In this document: in pieces, positions 1 to 8,897 of the stretch
Layout: the number at the start of each line of letters is the position of its first letter
Position numbering within the stretch: the first letter of the stretch is position 1
Assembly (NCBI GenBank): GCA_022844005.1
Contig: JALHMN010000003.1
Coordinates: forward strand, 1-61,815
DNA from: a bacterium
GTDB taxonomy: Bacteria; Pseudomonadota; Alphaproteobacteria; Ferrovibrionales; Ferrovibrionaceae
Direction of reading: 5' to 3'
Length of the DNA stretch: 61,815 bases
The notes under the pieces: model-generated
Told to the model about the DNA's origin: nothing
What the model saw: the letters and a program-made list of their open reading frames with translations, nothing else
Databases searched by the model: none
Translations under genes and position numbers: made by a program

Positions 1-260
1 GATGTCTTCACCACCACCAGGTCGTCGCCCTCCGGCGCCAGCTCGGGGAAGAACGCATGCCCCGGCCTTCCCGGCGCCCACATCGATTCCGGATCGACAT
101 GGTCGTGGCGGATGAAGATCACCGCTGCCCCGGCCGCCCGGGCGCTCTCGCGCGCCCGCGCCAGAATGTCCCGCGTCGCCTCCAGCCGATGCGCCGGCGG
201 CTCGGTCCCGTCGGGAAAGGACAGGGCTCGCTGGAAGTCGATGATGACGAGGGCCTTCAC
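1..260 (-). CDS. Isochorismatase-family cysteine hydrolase (3' part cut off by window edge)
   Basis: Reading right to left from a GTG at 260-258, 86 codons are present before the window ends. The N-terminus MKALVIIDFQRAL has the family's first beta strand and the catalytic Asp of the 'DFQ' motif. A 'VVVKT' close to the edge has the expected position of the catalytic Lys. The nucleophilic Cys lies outside the window. The family hydrolyses amides or ethers such as nicotinamide, N-carbamoyl compounds and isochorismate, so the substrate cannot be named. The GTG overlaps the TGA of the upstream glycerophosphodiesterase gene (GTGA), so the two are probably co-transcribed and translationally coupled. 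The family is clear; the length and specific function are unknown. Confidence 0.82.
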   Translation of the reverse strand, partial: MKALVIIDFQRALSFPDGTEPPAHRLEATRDILARARESARAAGAAVIFIRHDHVDPESMWAPGRPGHAFFPELAPEGDDLVVVKT

Positions 261-1237
261 GGCGCCACCGGTGTCGCCTTCGGAAGGGGAAGGTTCTTCT
301 CGGCCATGACCCGGCGCAGGATGTCGGGATGGTCGGAGATGATGCCGTCCACGCCGCGCTCGATCAGGGTGGCCATCTCGGCCGCGTCGTTCACCGTCCA
401 TACGACCACCTGCAGCCCGAGTTTCTTCGCCTCCGCCACCCGCGCCGCGGAGGCGTCGCCGAAATAGGGCGACCAGACGGCGCAGCCCGCCGCCTTCACC
501 AGGGCGGGTACCGAACCGCCGTGATCGTCGACGTCCAGGCCGGCGGTCCAGGGGCTCGGCCCCGGCTGGCCGATGCGGACATTGTCCAGCCAGCGCTGCT
601 CGGCGGTGAGACAGACGCGCGGGATCTCCGGCGCCACCTTCCCCACCCGGACCAGCGTCCGCCAGTCGAAGGACTGGATGCTGGTCCGCGCCGCCATGCC
701 CTCGGCCTTCACCAGCGCCACCAGCGCATCGGCGAAGGCATCCGGCGCGGGCGACAGGTCGGGCTTTCCGGGGTCGAGCTTGGTTTCGATGTTGAAGCGG
801 ACCCCCTCGTTCCCGGCTTTGCGGACCAGGGTGAAGACATCGGTCAGTTTCGGCATCCGCGTGCCGTCCGCGGGCGTCTGGTTCGCGAACTGCCGAGCAT
901 AGCGGTCGTCGGGGTTGATCCGGCCCACGTCGTAGCGCTGCAGGTCGGCGAAACCGAGACTGCGCACGGCGGGTCCCGGACCGGACAGGAAACGCCCTTC
1001 GGGATCGCGCACGATTCGCGGCAGCAGCACCGGGTCGTGACCGACGACGATCACGTCGTCGCGGGTGACCTGCACGTCCAGTTCGAGCGTGCTCACCCCC
1101 AACGACAAGGCGGCGGCGAAGGCCGGAAGCGTGTTCTCAGGCGACAATCCGCGGGCGCCGCGATGGCCCTGCAGATCGAAGGCGAAGGAGGGTGCCGCCG
1201 CGAGCAGCATTGCCGCCCCCAGGACGAGGGTCTTCAT
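257..1237 (-). CDS. Periplasmic glycerophosphodiester phosphodiesterase
   Basis: A 326-residue GDPD-family enzyme that hydrolyses deacylated phospholipids (glycerophosphodiesters) to glycerol-3-phosphate and an alcohol. Residues 1-19 form a clear signal peptide (MKTLVLGAAMLLAAAPSFA, then FDLQGHRG), so it should act in the periplasm. The catalytic HRGARGLSPENT motif follows at once. The metal-binding 'ELDVQVTRDD' and the downstream 'NIETK' and 'SFDW' segments are those of GlpQ/UgpQ-like TIM barrels. No Ugp or Glp transporter genes adjoin it. Its only close partner is the overlapping isochorismatase-like gene downstream. A tRNA-Ala gene lies just upstream on the same strand. The family assignment is secure; physiological substrate preference is not visible. 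Confidence 0.9.
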   Translation of the reverse strand: MKTLVLGAAMLLAAAPSFAFDLQGHRGARGLSPENTLPAFAAALSLGVSTLELDVQVTRDDVIVVGHDPVLLPRIVRDPEGRFLSGPGPAVRSLGFADLQRYDVGRINPDDRYARQFANQTPADGTRMPKLTDVFTLVRKAGNEGVRFNIETKLDPGKPDLSPAPDAFADALVALVKAEGMAARTSIQSFDWRTLVRVGKVAPEIPRVCLTAEQRWLDNVRIGQPGPSPWTAGLDVDDHGGSVPALVKAAGCAVWSPYFGDASAARVAEAKKLGLQVVVWTVNDAAEMATLIERGVDGIISDHPDILRRVMAEKNLPLPKATPVAP

Positions 1238-1271
1238 GCCGGTCTCCGCAGTGCTGGATGGAGTGGAAGGT

Positions 1272-1347
1272 TGGTGGAGCCGAGGGGAATCGAACCCCTG
1301 ACCTCCTCATTGCGAACGAGGCGCTCTCCCATCTGAGCTACGGCCCC
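1272..1347 (-). tRNA. tRNA-Ala (anticodon CGC)
   Basis: 76 bases on the minus strand fold into a complete cloverleaf. The acceptor stem is GGGGCCG/CGGCTCC with one G-U pair, the D arm GCTC...GAGC, the anticodon stem CCTCG/TGAGG with loop TTCGCAA, and the T arm AGGGG-TTCGATT-CCCCT. The CCA end is encoded. Anticodon CGC reads the alanine codon GCG. It lies 34 bases upstream of the glycerophosphodiesterase gene on the same strand. Confidence 0.96.
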
Positions 1348-1582
1348 TTCCACACTCTCGCGGCCGCCGTCGGCGGTGCGGGCGGGAGATATGAAGCGGC
1401 GCCCCCTCCCTGTCAACGAAGAAGGCGCCTGCCTGCGTTTCACCCTGCGCTGTCCCCCTGAGCAGTCCTGAGCACACCCCTTCCGGAGTACCGGTAATCC
1501 AGCGCCCGACGCAAACCCTCCCGGGACACGCCGAAACCGCATATCAGGCCGCCGGCCGGCCCTTTCGGATCGCTCAGCAGGA

Positions 1583-1612
1583 TTGACAGAGAGACCATTT
1601 TTGTTCTATTAT
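1583..1612 (+). promoter_or_regulatory. Putative sigma70-type promoter
   Basis: A perfect TTGACA (1583-1588) is followed after 18 bases by TATTAT (1607-1612). Predicted transcription starts near 1619 and runs rightward into the repeat-rich stretch, where no protein gene on that strand is convincing. It could drive an untranslated RNA or be fortuitous. Confidence 0.45.
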
Positions 1613-1738
1613 CTTCGTAAGTAAATGTTGGACGAGGGCCATCGCGGTGAGGCATCCGGCGTCAAGCAGCCCGCCCCCTCTTCCCCTGGGACATCCATGG
1701 CTGATCCGCGACGCGATTCGCGTCGGCGCCAAGCGTGG

Positions 1739-1754
1739 CGGACAGAATTGTCCG
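1739..1754. repeat. Dispersed palindrome copy (CGGACA-GAAT-TGTCCG)
   Basis: Perfect 6-bp arms around a 4-base A/T-rich core. One of a family with consensus GCGGACA-WWWW-TGTCCGC found at both ends of the window. Confidence 0.7.
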
Positions 1755-1823
1755 GCTCCCGGAACACGGGCATCCCGGTCCCGAAGGGCACTTGCCGCCC
1801 CACAGCCCCCCTCCCGGCGCAAG

Positions 1824-1934
1824 TGGCCTGGCAGCCGGTGGCCGCAGCTGGCGGAAAATGGCGCCGAACAGGCTTCGCCGGGCCCCGTTCTGGCGCGAAT
1901 TGGCTCGAATTGGCTCGAATTGGCTGACTTTGGT
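1824..1934 (+). repeat. Degenerate 10-bp-period TGGC array (copy A)
   Basis: TGGC or a close variant (AGGC, GGGC, TGGT) recurs about every 10 bases at 1829, 1839, 1849, 1859, 1870, 1880, 1891, 1901, 1911, 1921 and 1931, with two single-base slips. The best-conserved units are TGGCTCGAAT at 1901 and 1911. It is followed by a hairpin (1939-1961) and an AT-rich patch. A related array in opposite orientation lies at 58281-58382. Confidence 0.75.
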
Positions 1935-1938
1935 GAGG

Positions 1939-1961
1939 GTGGAATTCCGGGGAAATTCCAC
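1939..1961. repeat. Hairpin adjoining the 10-bp array
   Basis: GTGGAATT (1939-1946) pairs perfectly with AATTCCAC (1954-1961) across a 7-base loop. It sits directly at the end of the TGGC array. There is no T-run typical of an intrinsic terminator, although AT-rich sequence follows. Confidence 0.5.
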
Positions 1962-2080
1962 AATTATATTTCAGATCAATCGCTTAGAAGAACTTCGGGG
2001 CTTCTCCCGCACGCGCTCACGCCGCCCACGGACAGGCCCCCCTGCCACCGCGAGCGGCCGGTTCCGGCCGGCGTCGAGAA

Positions 2081-2100
2081 GGCGGACAAAAATGTCCGCC
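2081..2100. repeat. Dispersed palindrome copy (8-bp arms, AAAA core)
   Basis: GGCGGACA-AAAA-TGTCCGCC, perfect 8-bp arms. It lies just beyond the stop codon (2103) of the polyprenyl synthase gene and could form a hairpin at the end of that transcript. Confidence 0.75.
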
Positions 2101-2102
2101 GG

Positions 2103-3122
2103 TCAGTGCGCGCGCTCGATGCTGAATTCGATGGTTTCAACCAGCGCGTCCTTCACCGGGCCGGCGGCGAACAGCCCGAGCGCGTCGCGCGCCATGGCCC
2201 CGTAGTGGCGGGCCCGCTCGACCGTGTCGCGCAGCGTACCGTGCCTCTCCATCAGGCCGATCGCGTGTTCGAGGTCGTTTTCCTTCTGCTCGCGCCGTTC
2301 CAGCACGCGCTTCCAGAAGGTCCGTTCGGCGCCATCGCCCCGCCGGAAGGCCAGGATCACCGGCAGGGTGATCTTCCCTTCCTTGAAATCGTCGCCGACA
2401 TTCTTGCCGAGCGTCGCGCTCCGCGAGGAATAGTCGAGCGCGTCGTCGATCAGCTGGAAGGCGATGCCGAGGTTGCGGCCGTAGCTTTCCAGCGCTTCGC
2501 ATTCCGCCCGTGGCCGGTCGGCGATGACCGCGCCCACCCGGCAGGCGGCGGCGAACAGCGCCGCGGTCTTGGCCGCGATCACTTCCAGATAGGCGTCTTC
2601 CGAAGTGGAAGTGTCGTTGGAGGTCATCAATTGCTGCACCTCACCCTCCGCGATCACCGAAGAGGCGGTCGAGAGGATGCGCAGGACCTCGAGCGAACCG
2701 TCCTCGATCATCAGCTGGAAGGCGCGCGTGAAGAGGAAATCGCCGACCAGGACCGAAGCCTCGTTGCCCCAGACGGTGTTGGCGGTCTGCCGCCCGCGGC
2801 GCAGTTCGCTCGCATCGACGACGTCGTCATGCAGCAGCGTGGCGGTGTGGATGAACTCGACGCAGGCCGCCAGCAGCACCTGCCGCGTGCCCTGATAGCC
2901 GCAGAGACGGGCCGCGGCCAGGGTCAGCAGCGGGCGCAGCCGCTTGCCGCCGGAGGCGATGATATGGCCGGCCAGCTGAGGGATCAGCGGGATGCGGCTC
3001 TCCATCCGCTTGACGATCTCGGCGTTCACGCGGTCGAGATCCTCGCGCACAAGGGAAAGCAGCGGTTCGATCGACGCTTTTTTTCCGCCACCGCTGCGAT
3101 CGAGGGAAACGACGACCGCCAA
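2103..3122 (-). CDS. ispB: Long-chain all-trans polyprenyl diphosphate synthase (octaprenyl/decaprenyl type)
   Basis: A 339-residue trans-prenyltransferase that builds the isoprenoid tail of ubiquinone from farnesyl or geranyl diphosphate and IPP. Both Asp-rich motifs are present: DDVVD in the 'LLHDDVVDASELRRG' segment and DDALDY near residue 235. 'GGKRLRPLL' supplies the diphosphate-binding residues. The start is taken as TTG 3122, seven bases after a strong AGGAGG (3130-3135). A farther in-frame ATG at 3158 lies inside the predicted -10 box and would precede the transcript start. Chain length (8 or 10 isoprene units) cannot be told from the sequence; alphaproteobacteria usually make Q10. 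Two palindrome repeats flank the gene. Confidence 0.92.
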   Translation of the reverse strand: MAVVVSLDRSGGGKKASIEPLLSLVREDLDRVNAEIVKRMESRIPLIPQLAGHIIASGGKRLRPLLTLAAARLCGYQGTRQVLLAACVEFIHTATLLHDDVVDASELRRGRQTANTVWGNEASVLVGDFLFTRAFQLMIEDGSLEVLRILSTASSVIAEGEVQQLMTSNDTSTSEDAYLEVIAAKTAALFAAACRVGAVIADRPRAECEALESYGRNLGIAFQLIDDALDYSSRSATLGKNVGDDFKEGKITLPVILAFRRGDGAERTFWKRVLERREQKENDLEHAIGLMERHGTLRDTVERARHYGAMARDALGLFAAGPVKDALVETIEFSIERAH

Positions 3123-3153
3123 AGACCAGCCTCCTATGGGACCCTTTGCGCGG

Positions 3154-3181
3154 AGCATAGGCGGGCATCCCCCCCGGTCAA
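3154..3181 (-). promoter_or_regulatory. Putative promoter of the polyprenyl synthase gene
   Basis: On the minus strand TTGACC (3181-3176) is followed after 16 bases by TATGCT (3159-3154). Predicted transcription starts near 3147, upstream of the AGGAGG/TTG start at 3122, which supports that start choice. Confidence 0.55.
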
Positions 3182-3235
3182 GCTACAGGGATGTCGCGGC
3201 AGCCGTCGTCTCGTCGGCCTCGAAACGGTATCCCG

Positions 3236-3266
3236 GCGGACAAATTTGTCCGCGGACAATTGTTCC
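3236..3266. repeat. Dispersed palindrome copy plus degenerate second copy
   Basis: GCGGACAAATTTGTCCGC (3236-3253) is a perfect 18-bp palindrome. It shares its final GCGGACA-like arm with an imperfect second copy, cggacaattgttccg (3252-3266). It lies upstream of both ispB and malate synthase. Confidence 0.75.
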
Positions 3267-3359
3267 GTTCTCCCGGCGTGGCACCGGGTGGACCTTCGCG
3301 TCAGGGCAAGTCGCGCGACACTCCATGAAACATGTCGAACACAGGCCGGCGCAGCGGCT

Positions 3360-3379
3360 AATCCAACTCCCGTTGGATT
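3360..3379 (+). promoter_or_regulatory. Hairpin in the malate synthase leader
   Basis: AATCCAAC (3360-3367) and GTTGGATT (3372-3379) form a perfect 8-bp stem with a TCCC loop. Position and strand are consistent with a 5' leader of malate synthase, but no riboswitch class was recognised. Confidence 0.4.
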
Positions 3380-3421
3380 GCCGTCTGGAAAAAACAAGAC
3401 TTCGGTTCGGGAGAAGACGCG

Positions 3422-3514
3422 GTGACTGTGGATCGATTGGAGGATCAGCTGGCCTATGTCATTGCCAGCGCGAACCGGCAGTTTTCTCACACCGGGAAGC
3501 GCTCCCCTGTGTGA
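3422..3514 (+). CDS. Possible 30-residue leader peptide before malate synthase
   Basis: GTG 3422 opens a 30-codon frame (translation begins [20 protein letters not shown]) ending with TGA at 3512-3514. A GGGAGAAG lies a few bases upstream as a possible ribosome-binding site. The frame ends inside the right arm of the inverted repeat at 3483-3518, the layout expected of a leader peptide whose translation could affect folding. It matches no family I recognise and may be fortuitous. Confidence 0.25.
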   Translation: MTVDRLEDQLAYVIASANRQFSHTGKRSPV

Positions 3515-3518
3515 GAAA
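3483..3518. promoter_or_regulatory. Inverted repeat upstream of malate synthase
   Basis: TTTCTCACAC (3483-3492) and GTGTGAGAAA (3509-3518) are perfect 10-bp arms. The 16 bases between contain GGG and CCC that can extend the stem. It lies 57 bases before the malate synthase ATG. It could be an operator for a glyoxylate-cycle regulator or an RNA hairpin; there is no T-run to make it a terminator. Confidence 0.5.
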
Positions 3519-3575
3519 TACGGGTTAAGGTCCGCGGCTATTTCATTCTATGTCTTGGGGACAGGGAGAGAACTG

Positions 3576-5177
<1,602 letters not shown>

Positions 5178-5180
5178 CGC

Positions 5181-6413
5181 TCAATCCCGCCGGGGTTCCT
5201 TGAAGCAGAGACCGGCAAGGAACCCCGCGGTCCCGAGCACCGTGAGGCTGAGGAAGGCCAGGCGATAAGTGTCGGCGTCGTATACCCGCGCACCGTTGGC
5301 CGTCGTCCCGCCCCAGTAGGCATCCAGCACGGCGCCGATGATGATCTGCATCACCGCGCCGATGCCGACCACATGGGTGTTGATCAGCCCGTAGCTCGCG
5401 CCCGAGGCCGCCGGCGGGTTCTGCTCGCGGCCCACGACGAAGCCGGTCAGCATCACCGAGGCGCTGAGGCCGTGCAGGAAGAGCAGGCCCGAAATGGCGC
5501 CGAGCGACAGGCCGGGCAGGCAGAAGGTGGCGGCGAAGGAGGCCGTCGCCAGCCCGGCGCCGATGCTGGCCGCCACGCGCCGCCGCCCCAGCCGGTCCAT
5601 CACCAGGCCGAAGAGAACGGCACCGGCGATCCAGCCGTAGAAGATGAAGGTGGTGACCTGCCCCGCGCCGACCTTGTCCAGCCCGTAGGCCGTCTGCAGA
5701 TAGGGTATGCCCCAGAGGCCGGCGAAGGCCTGGATCGGCGCGGTGAGCGACATGCTGAACAACGCGCACAGCCATGTCTGGGGGTTGCGCGCCACCAGGG
5801 CGAGGCCGGCCAGCAGTCCCATCCCCTTGGCGGTGCCCTTTGCCGGATCGCGCGCCACAAACCAGAAGCCGATGGCGATCATCACGCCGATCGCACCCAG
5901 GAAGAAACTGGCGCCGCGCCAGCCCTGCGTCTCCATGGCGATGGCCAGCGGCACCTGCGCGAAGACGGCGCCCGCGACCCCCACCGTCTGGCCGATGCCC
6001 GCCAGCAAGGGAAAGCGCGCCGGCGCGAACATCTGGGTCGCGACGGTGAGGCAGCCGACCCAGCTGAAGGCGGCGCCGACGCCGATCAGGAGACGGCCGG
6101 CGCCCGCCATCGCCAGGCTGTCGGCCAGGCCGAAGATGATGCTGCCCACCGCCGCAATCGCAGCCGCACCGGAAATCAGCCGCCGCGGCCCCAGCCGGTC
6201 GAGCAGCACGCCGACGGGAATCTGCAGGCCGGCATAGGCCCAGAAGTAGAGCGCGGCGAGATTGCCGAGCACGGCCGCCCCGACCGCGAATTCGGCCATC
6301 AACTCGCCCACCATGACGCTGGGCGCGACCCGATGGATGAAACCGTAGCAGAAGAAGCCGGAGGCGAGCGCGAAGGCGGCGATCGCCCGCCAGGGCTTGG
6401 CGCCCTGCTCCAT
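5181..6413 (-). CDS. MFS transporter, substrate unknown
   Basis: A 410-residue protein with about twelve hydrophobic segments and the MFS loop 2-3 signature 'GVLLDRLGPRRLISG' near residue 80. The related loop 'GLVMDRLGRRRV' opens the second half, near residue 270. Inner membrane. ATG 6413 is preferred over the adjoining TTG 6416 because it sits seven bases after GGAGGA. The gene is 21 bases beyond a nucleotide-sugar dehydrogenase on the same strand, so the two could share a transcript, but no functional link is evident. Family membership is certain; the cargo cannot be inferred. Confidence 0.85.
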   Translation of the reverse strand: MEQGAKPWRAIAAFALASGFFCYGFIHRVAPSVMVGELMAEFAVGAAVLGNLAALYFWAYAGLQIPVGVLLDRLGPRRLISGAAAIAAVGSIIFGLADSLAMAGAGRLLIGVGAAFSWVGCLTVATQMFAPARFPLLAGIGQTVGVAGAVFAQVPLAIAMETQGWRGASFFLGAIGVMIAIGFWFVARDPAKGTAKGMGLLAGLALVARNPQTWLCALFSMSLTAPIQAFAGLWGIPYLQTAYGLDKVGAGQVTTFIFYGWIAGAVLFGLVMDRLGRRRVAASIGAGLATASFAATFCLPGLSLGAISGLLFLHGLSASVMLTGFVVGREQNPPAASGASYGLINTHVVGIGAVMQIIIGAVLDAYWGGTTANGARVYDADTYRLAFLSLTVLGTAGFLAGLCFKEPRRD

Positions 6414-6434
6414 CAATCTTTCCTCCCGCGTGGA

Positions 6435-7778
6435 TCAGGCCTTGACGATCCTGTCCCGATCCCTGGTGACGCCTTTGGTGGCGTTGCGCGAATCAACCAC
6501 CAGGCGGACCGATGCTACCAGCGCCGCATAGTCCACCGCATCGTGATCCGTGCAGATCAGGGCCGCGTCATAGGTGACGAAATCGGCAGGCGCCCAGGGC
6601 ACCGACCGGCGCCCGATCAGGGTCGGGTGCTCGCGCAGCTTCGGGATCACCGGGACGAAGGGATCGTGGAAATCGACCATGGCGCCGCGCCGCTCGAGGT
6701 TCTCGATCAGCTTGAAGGCCGGGCTTTCGCGGCAGTCCTCGACGTTCTTCTTGTAGGCGACGCCCAGCAGCAGGATGCGCGCACCCTTCAGCGCCTTGCC
6801 GAAGCGCTCGTTCAGGGCTTCGCTCAACCGCTCGACCACATAGCCCGGCATGCCGGTATTGATCTCGCCGGCCAGTTCGATGAACCGCGTCGCCACCTCG
6901 AACTCGCGCGCCTTCCAGGTCAGATAGAAGGGGTCGATCGGAATGCAGTGCCCGCCCAGGCCAGGGCCCGGATAGAAGGGCATGTAGCCGAAAGGCTTGG
7001 TCTTCGCCGCCTCGATCACCTCCCAGATGTCGATCCCCATGCGCTCGAACACGACCTTCAGCTCGTTCACCAGCGCGATGTTGACGGCCCGGAAGATGTT
7101 CTCGGTGATCTTCACCGCCTCGGCCGCGTCCGGGCTCGACACCGGCACCACCTTGACGACGGCGGCCGCATAGAGCGCCGCCGCGGCCTGCAGCGCGTCC
7201 TCGCCGTCGCCGCCCACGACCTTCGGAATGCTGGACGTCTCGTAGTTGATGTTGCCCGGGTCCTCGCGCTCGGGCGAGAAGGCCAGCAGGAAATCGACGC
7301 CCGACTTCAGCCCCGTCCGCTCCAGGATCGGCCGCACCAGCTCCCGCGTCGTCCCGGGATAGGTGGTCGATTCCAGGATGACCAGTTGCCCCGGCCGCAG
7401 GCGGGCGGCGATCGCCTCGGTGGTCGCCTCGACGAAGCTCATGTCGGGCTCGCGCTGGCGGGTCAGCGGGGTCGGCACGCAGATCAGAATCGCGTCCGCT
7501 TCCGCCAGTCGGGCGAAATCGGCGGTTGCGTCGAAGCGGCCGGTCGCCCGCATCTCGGCGATCTTGGCATCGGCGAATTGCCGCAGGTAGGAGCGCCCCT
7601 TCGACAGCAGATCGATCTTCTCGGGGTCGATATCGAAGCCGATGACCGGAAATCCCTTGTCCACGAAGGCGCGAACCAGCGGCAGGCCCACATAGCCCAG
7701 GCCGATCACGCCGACGCGAAGCGCCCGCTGTGAGATTTTCTCGATGAAGTCTGGAACAAAACCGGGGCTTCGCATCAT
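6435..7778 (-). CDS. UDP-N-acetylhexosamine-type 6-dehydrogenase (nucleotide sugar dehydrogenase)
   Basis: A 447-residue member of the UDP-glucose/GDP-mannose dehydrogenase family. An N-terminal Rossmann fold begins 'VGVIGLGYVGLPLV'. The middle has 'ESTTYPGTTREL' and 'FSPEREDPGN'. The catalytic Cys is in 'GPGLGGHCIPIDPFYL' near residue 275, with a C-terminal nucleotide-binding domain 'LLLGVAYKKNVEDCRESPA'. This variant is typical of WbpA/TviB/WecC-like enzymes that oxidise UDP-GlcNAc, UDP-GalNAc or UDP-ManNAc to uronic acids, rather than of UDP-glucose dehydrogenase, which is present separately at 8.9 kb. It is divergent from galU across a 200-base gap. A role in capsule or O-antigen uronic acids is likely. 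Confidence 0.87.
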   Translation of the reverse strand: MMRSPGFVPDFIEKISQRALRVGVIGLGYVGLPLVRAFVDKGFPVIGFDIDPEKIDLLSKGRSYLRQFADAKIAEMRATGRFDATADFARLAEADAILICVPTPLTRQREPDMSFVEATTEAIAARLRPGQLVILESTTYPGTTRELVRPILERTGLKSGVDFLLAFSPEREDPGNINYETSSIPKVVGGDGEDALQAAAALYAAAVVKVVPVSSPDAAEAVKITENIFRAVNIALVNELKVVFERMGIDIWEVIEAAKTKPFGYMPFYPGPGLGGHCIPIDPFYLTWKAREFEVATRFIELAGEINTGMPGYVVERLSEALNERFGKALKGARILLLGVAYKKNVEDCRESPAFKLIENLERRGAMVDFHDPFVPVIPKLREHPTLIGRRSVPWAPADFVTYDAALICTDHDAVDYAALVASVRLVVDSRNATKGVTRDRDRIVKA

Positions 7779-7981
7779 TCACATCCTCGGCTGCCACAAT
7801 GCAGCCGTATCCATGCCTTGGGAGGAACCCAGGGCGCCCTCTATACCCCCTGCCGCGACGCTCGGAGACGGAAAATTCACTATCCTCCCCGACGGTTGCG
7901 CCACGGCGGACCGCCATGGCACAACGAAAAGCGACCGTGCATGGTTAACAGGCGTTCCACCGCACCGGAGACAGGCCCGTC

Positions 7982-8860
7982 ATGAGAAAATCCGTCCGCA
8001 AAGCAGTATTCCCCGTCGGTGGCATGGGAACGCGATTCCTTCCGGCCACCAAGGCATTGCCCAAGGAAATGCTGCCTGTGGTCGACAAGCCGTTGATCCA
8101 ATACGCCGTCGAGGAAGCGCGCGCCGCCGGGATCGAACAGTTCATCTTCGTCACCGGGCGCGGGAAATCGGCGATCGAAGACCATTTCGACCACTCCTTC
8201 GAGCTTTCCCACCTGCTGGGTTCGCGCGGCAAGGACGAGACGCTGAAGTCGATAACGGACTGGGTGCCGGGGCCCGGCGCGATCGCCTATACCCGCCAGC
8301 AGGAGCCGCTCGGCCTCGGCCACGCGGTCTGGTGCGCCCGCGACTGGGTCGGAGACGAGCCCTTCGCCGTCCTGCTTGCCGACGACCTCATCCTGTCCCG
8401 TACCGCCTGCCTCAAGCAGATGACGGCCGCTTATGTCGAAACGGGTGGCGTCATGGTGGCGGCGATGGACGTGCCGAAGGCGCATGTCTCCCGCTACGGC
8501 ATCCTCGACGTCAGCACCGACGACGGGCGGCTGGCCACGGTGAAGGGCATGGTCGAGAAGCCGGCGGTGGACAAGGCTCCCTCGACGCTCGCCGTGATCG
8601 GCCGCTACATCCTGCAGCCCGAGGTCTTCGAACACCTGGAGCGCGGCGAACGCGGCGCCGGCGGCGAAATCCAGCTGACCGACGCCCTGGCGAAAATGAT
8701 CGACACCCACCCCTTCCATGGCCTGCGATTCGAAGGCAAGCGCTTCGACTGCGGCGACAAGGTGGGTTTCCTGCACGCAAACGTCGCCTTCGCACTCGAC
8801 CGTGCGGACATGCGGGGCGAGGTTTCCGATTTCATCCGCGAGCTCGCACCCAGCCTGTAA
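7982..8860 (+). CDS. galU: UTP-glucose-1-phosphate uridylyltransferase
   Basis: A 292-residue GalU that makes UDP-glucose from UTP and glucose-1-phosphate. The N-terminal nucleotide-binding loop 'KAVFPVGGMGTRFLPATKA' and 'PKEMLPVVDKPLIQY' are canonical. 'ADDLIL', 'RYGILD', 'VEKP' and 'GGEIQLTDAL' follow in order. The length is usual for bacterial GalU. Followed 37 bases later by UDP-glucose dehydrogenase and then a phosphohexomutase, forming a short nucleotide-sugar operon: the mutase makes glucose-1-phosphate, GalU makes UDP-glucose, and Ugd oxidises it to UDP-glucuronate. Confidence 0.95.
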   Translation: MRKSVRKAVFPVGGMGTRFLPATKALPKEMLPVVDKPLIQYAVEEARAAGIEQFIFVTGRGKSAIEDHFDHSFELSHLLGSRGKDETLKSITDWVPGPGAIAYTRQQEPLGLGHAVWCARDWVGDEPFAVLLADDLILSRTACLKQMTAAYVETGGVMVAAMDVPKAHVSRYGILDVSTDDGRLATVKGMVEKPAVDKAPSTLAVIGRYILQPEVFEHLERGERGAGGEIQLTDALAKMIDTHPFHGLRFEGKRFDCGDKVGFLHANVAFALDRADMRGEVSDFIRELAPSL

Positions 8861-8897
8861 ACGGGTATCCGGGGCTTTTTGACCGACGGGGGACTGA

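Larger units (their letters stand above)
1348..2102. other. Gene-poor intergenic stretch, repeat-rich
   Basis: About 750 bases between the tRNA and the polyprenyl synthase without a convincing gene. It contains a sigma70-like promoter facing right (1583-1612), two copies of the GCGGACA-type palindrome (1739-1754 and 2081-2100), a 10-bp-period array (about 1824-1934), a hairpin (1939-1961) and an AT-rich patch (1962-1982). Open frames here (for example ATG 1625 to 1927) have no recognisable protein features. The stretch may hold a small RNA transcribed from the 1583 promoter, but no specific RNA could be recognised. Confidence 0.6.
3123..3575. other. Intergenic stretch between ispB and malate synthase
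   Basis: About 450 bases holding the ispB promoter, palindrome copies at 3236-3266, a hairpin at 3360-3379, a possible 30-codon leader frame (3422-3514) and a long inverted repeat (3483-3518) ahead of malate synthase. It looks like the divergent control region of the two genes. Confidence 0.6.

Noticed and set aside
1598..1620. Possible alphaproteobacterial LexA box (GTTC-N7-GTTC)
   Set aside because: Only one GTTC half is present near 1603; the second half does not match.
1625..1927. 100-codon frame just after the 1583 promoter
   Set aside because: No ribosome-binding site, no family resemblance, and its second half is translated from the 10-bp repeat array.
1824..1934. CRISPR-like array
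   Set aside because: Units are about 10 bases with no spacers and no cas genes.
1647..3425. 592-codon open frame on the plus strand
   Set aside because: It lies antisense to the polyprenyl synthase gene and has the Arg/Pro-rich composition of a high-GC shadow frame; the minus-strand protein is unmistakable.
7788..7807. Hairpin CGGCTGC-N6-GCAGCCG between the divergent sugar-nucleotide genes
   Set aside because: Short and common by chance in GC-rich DNA; no T-run and no conserved context visible.
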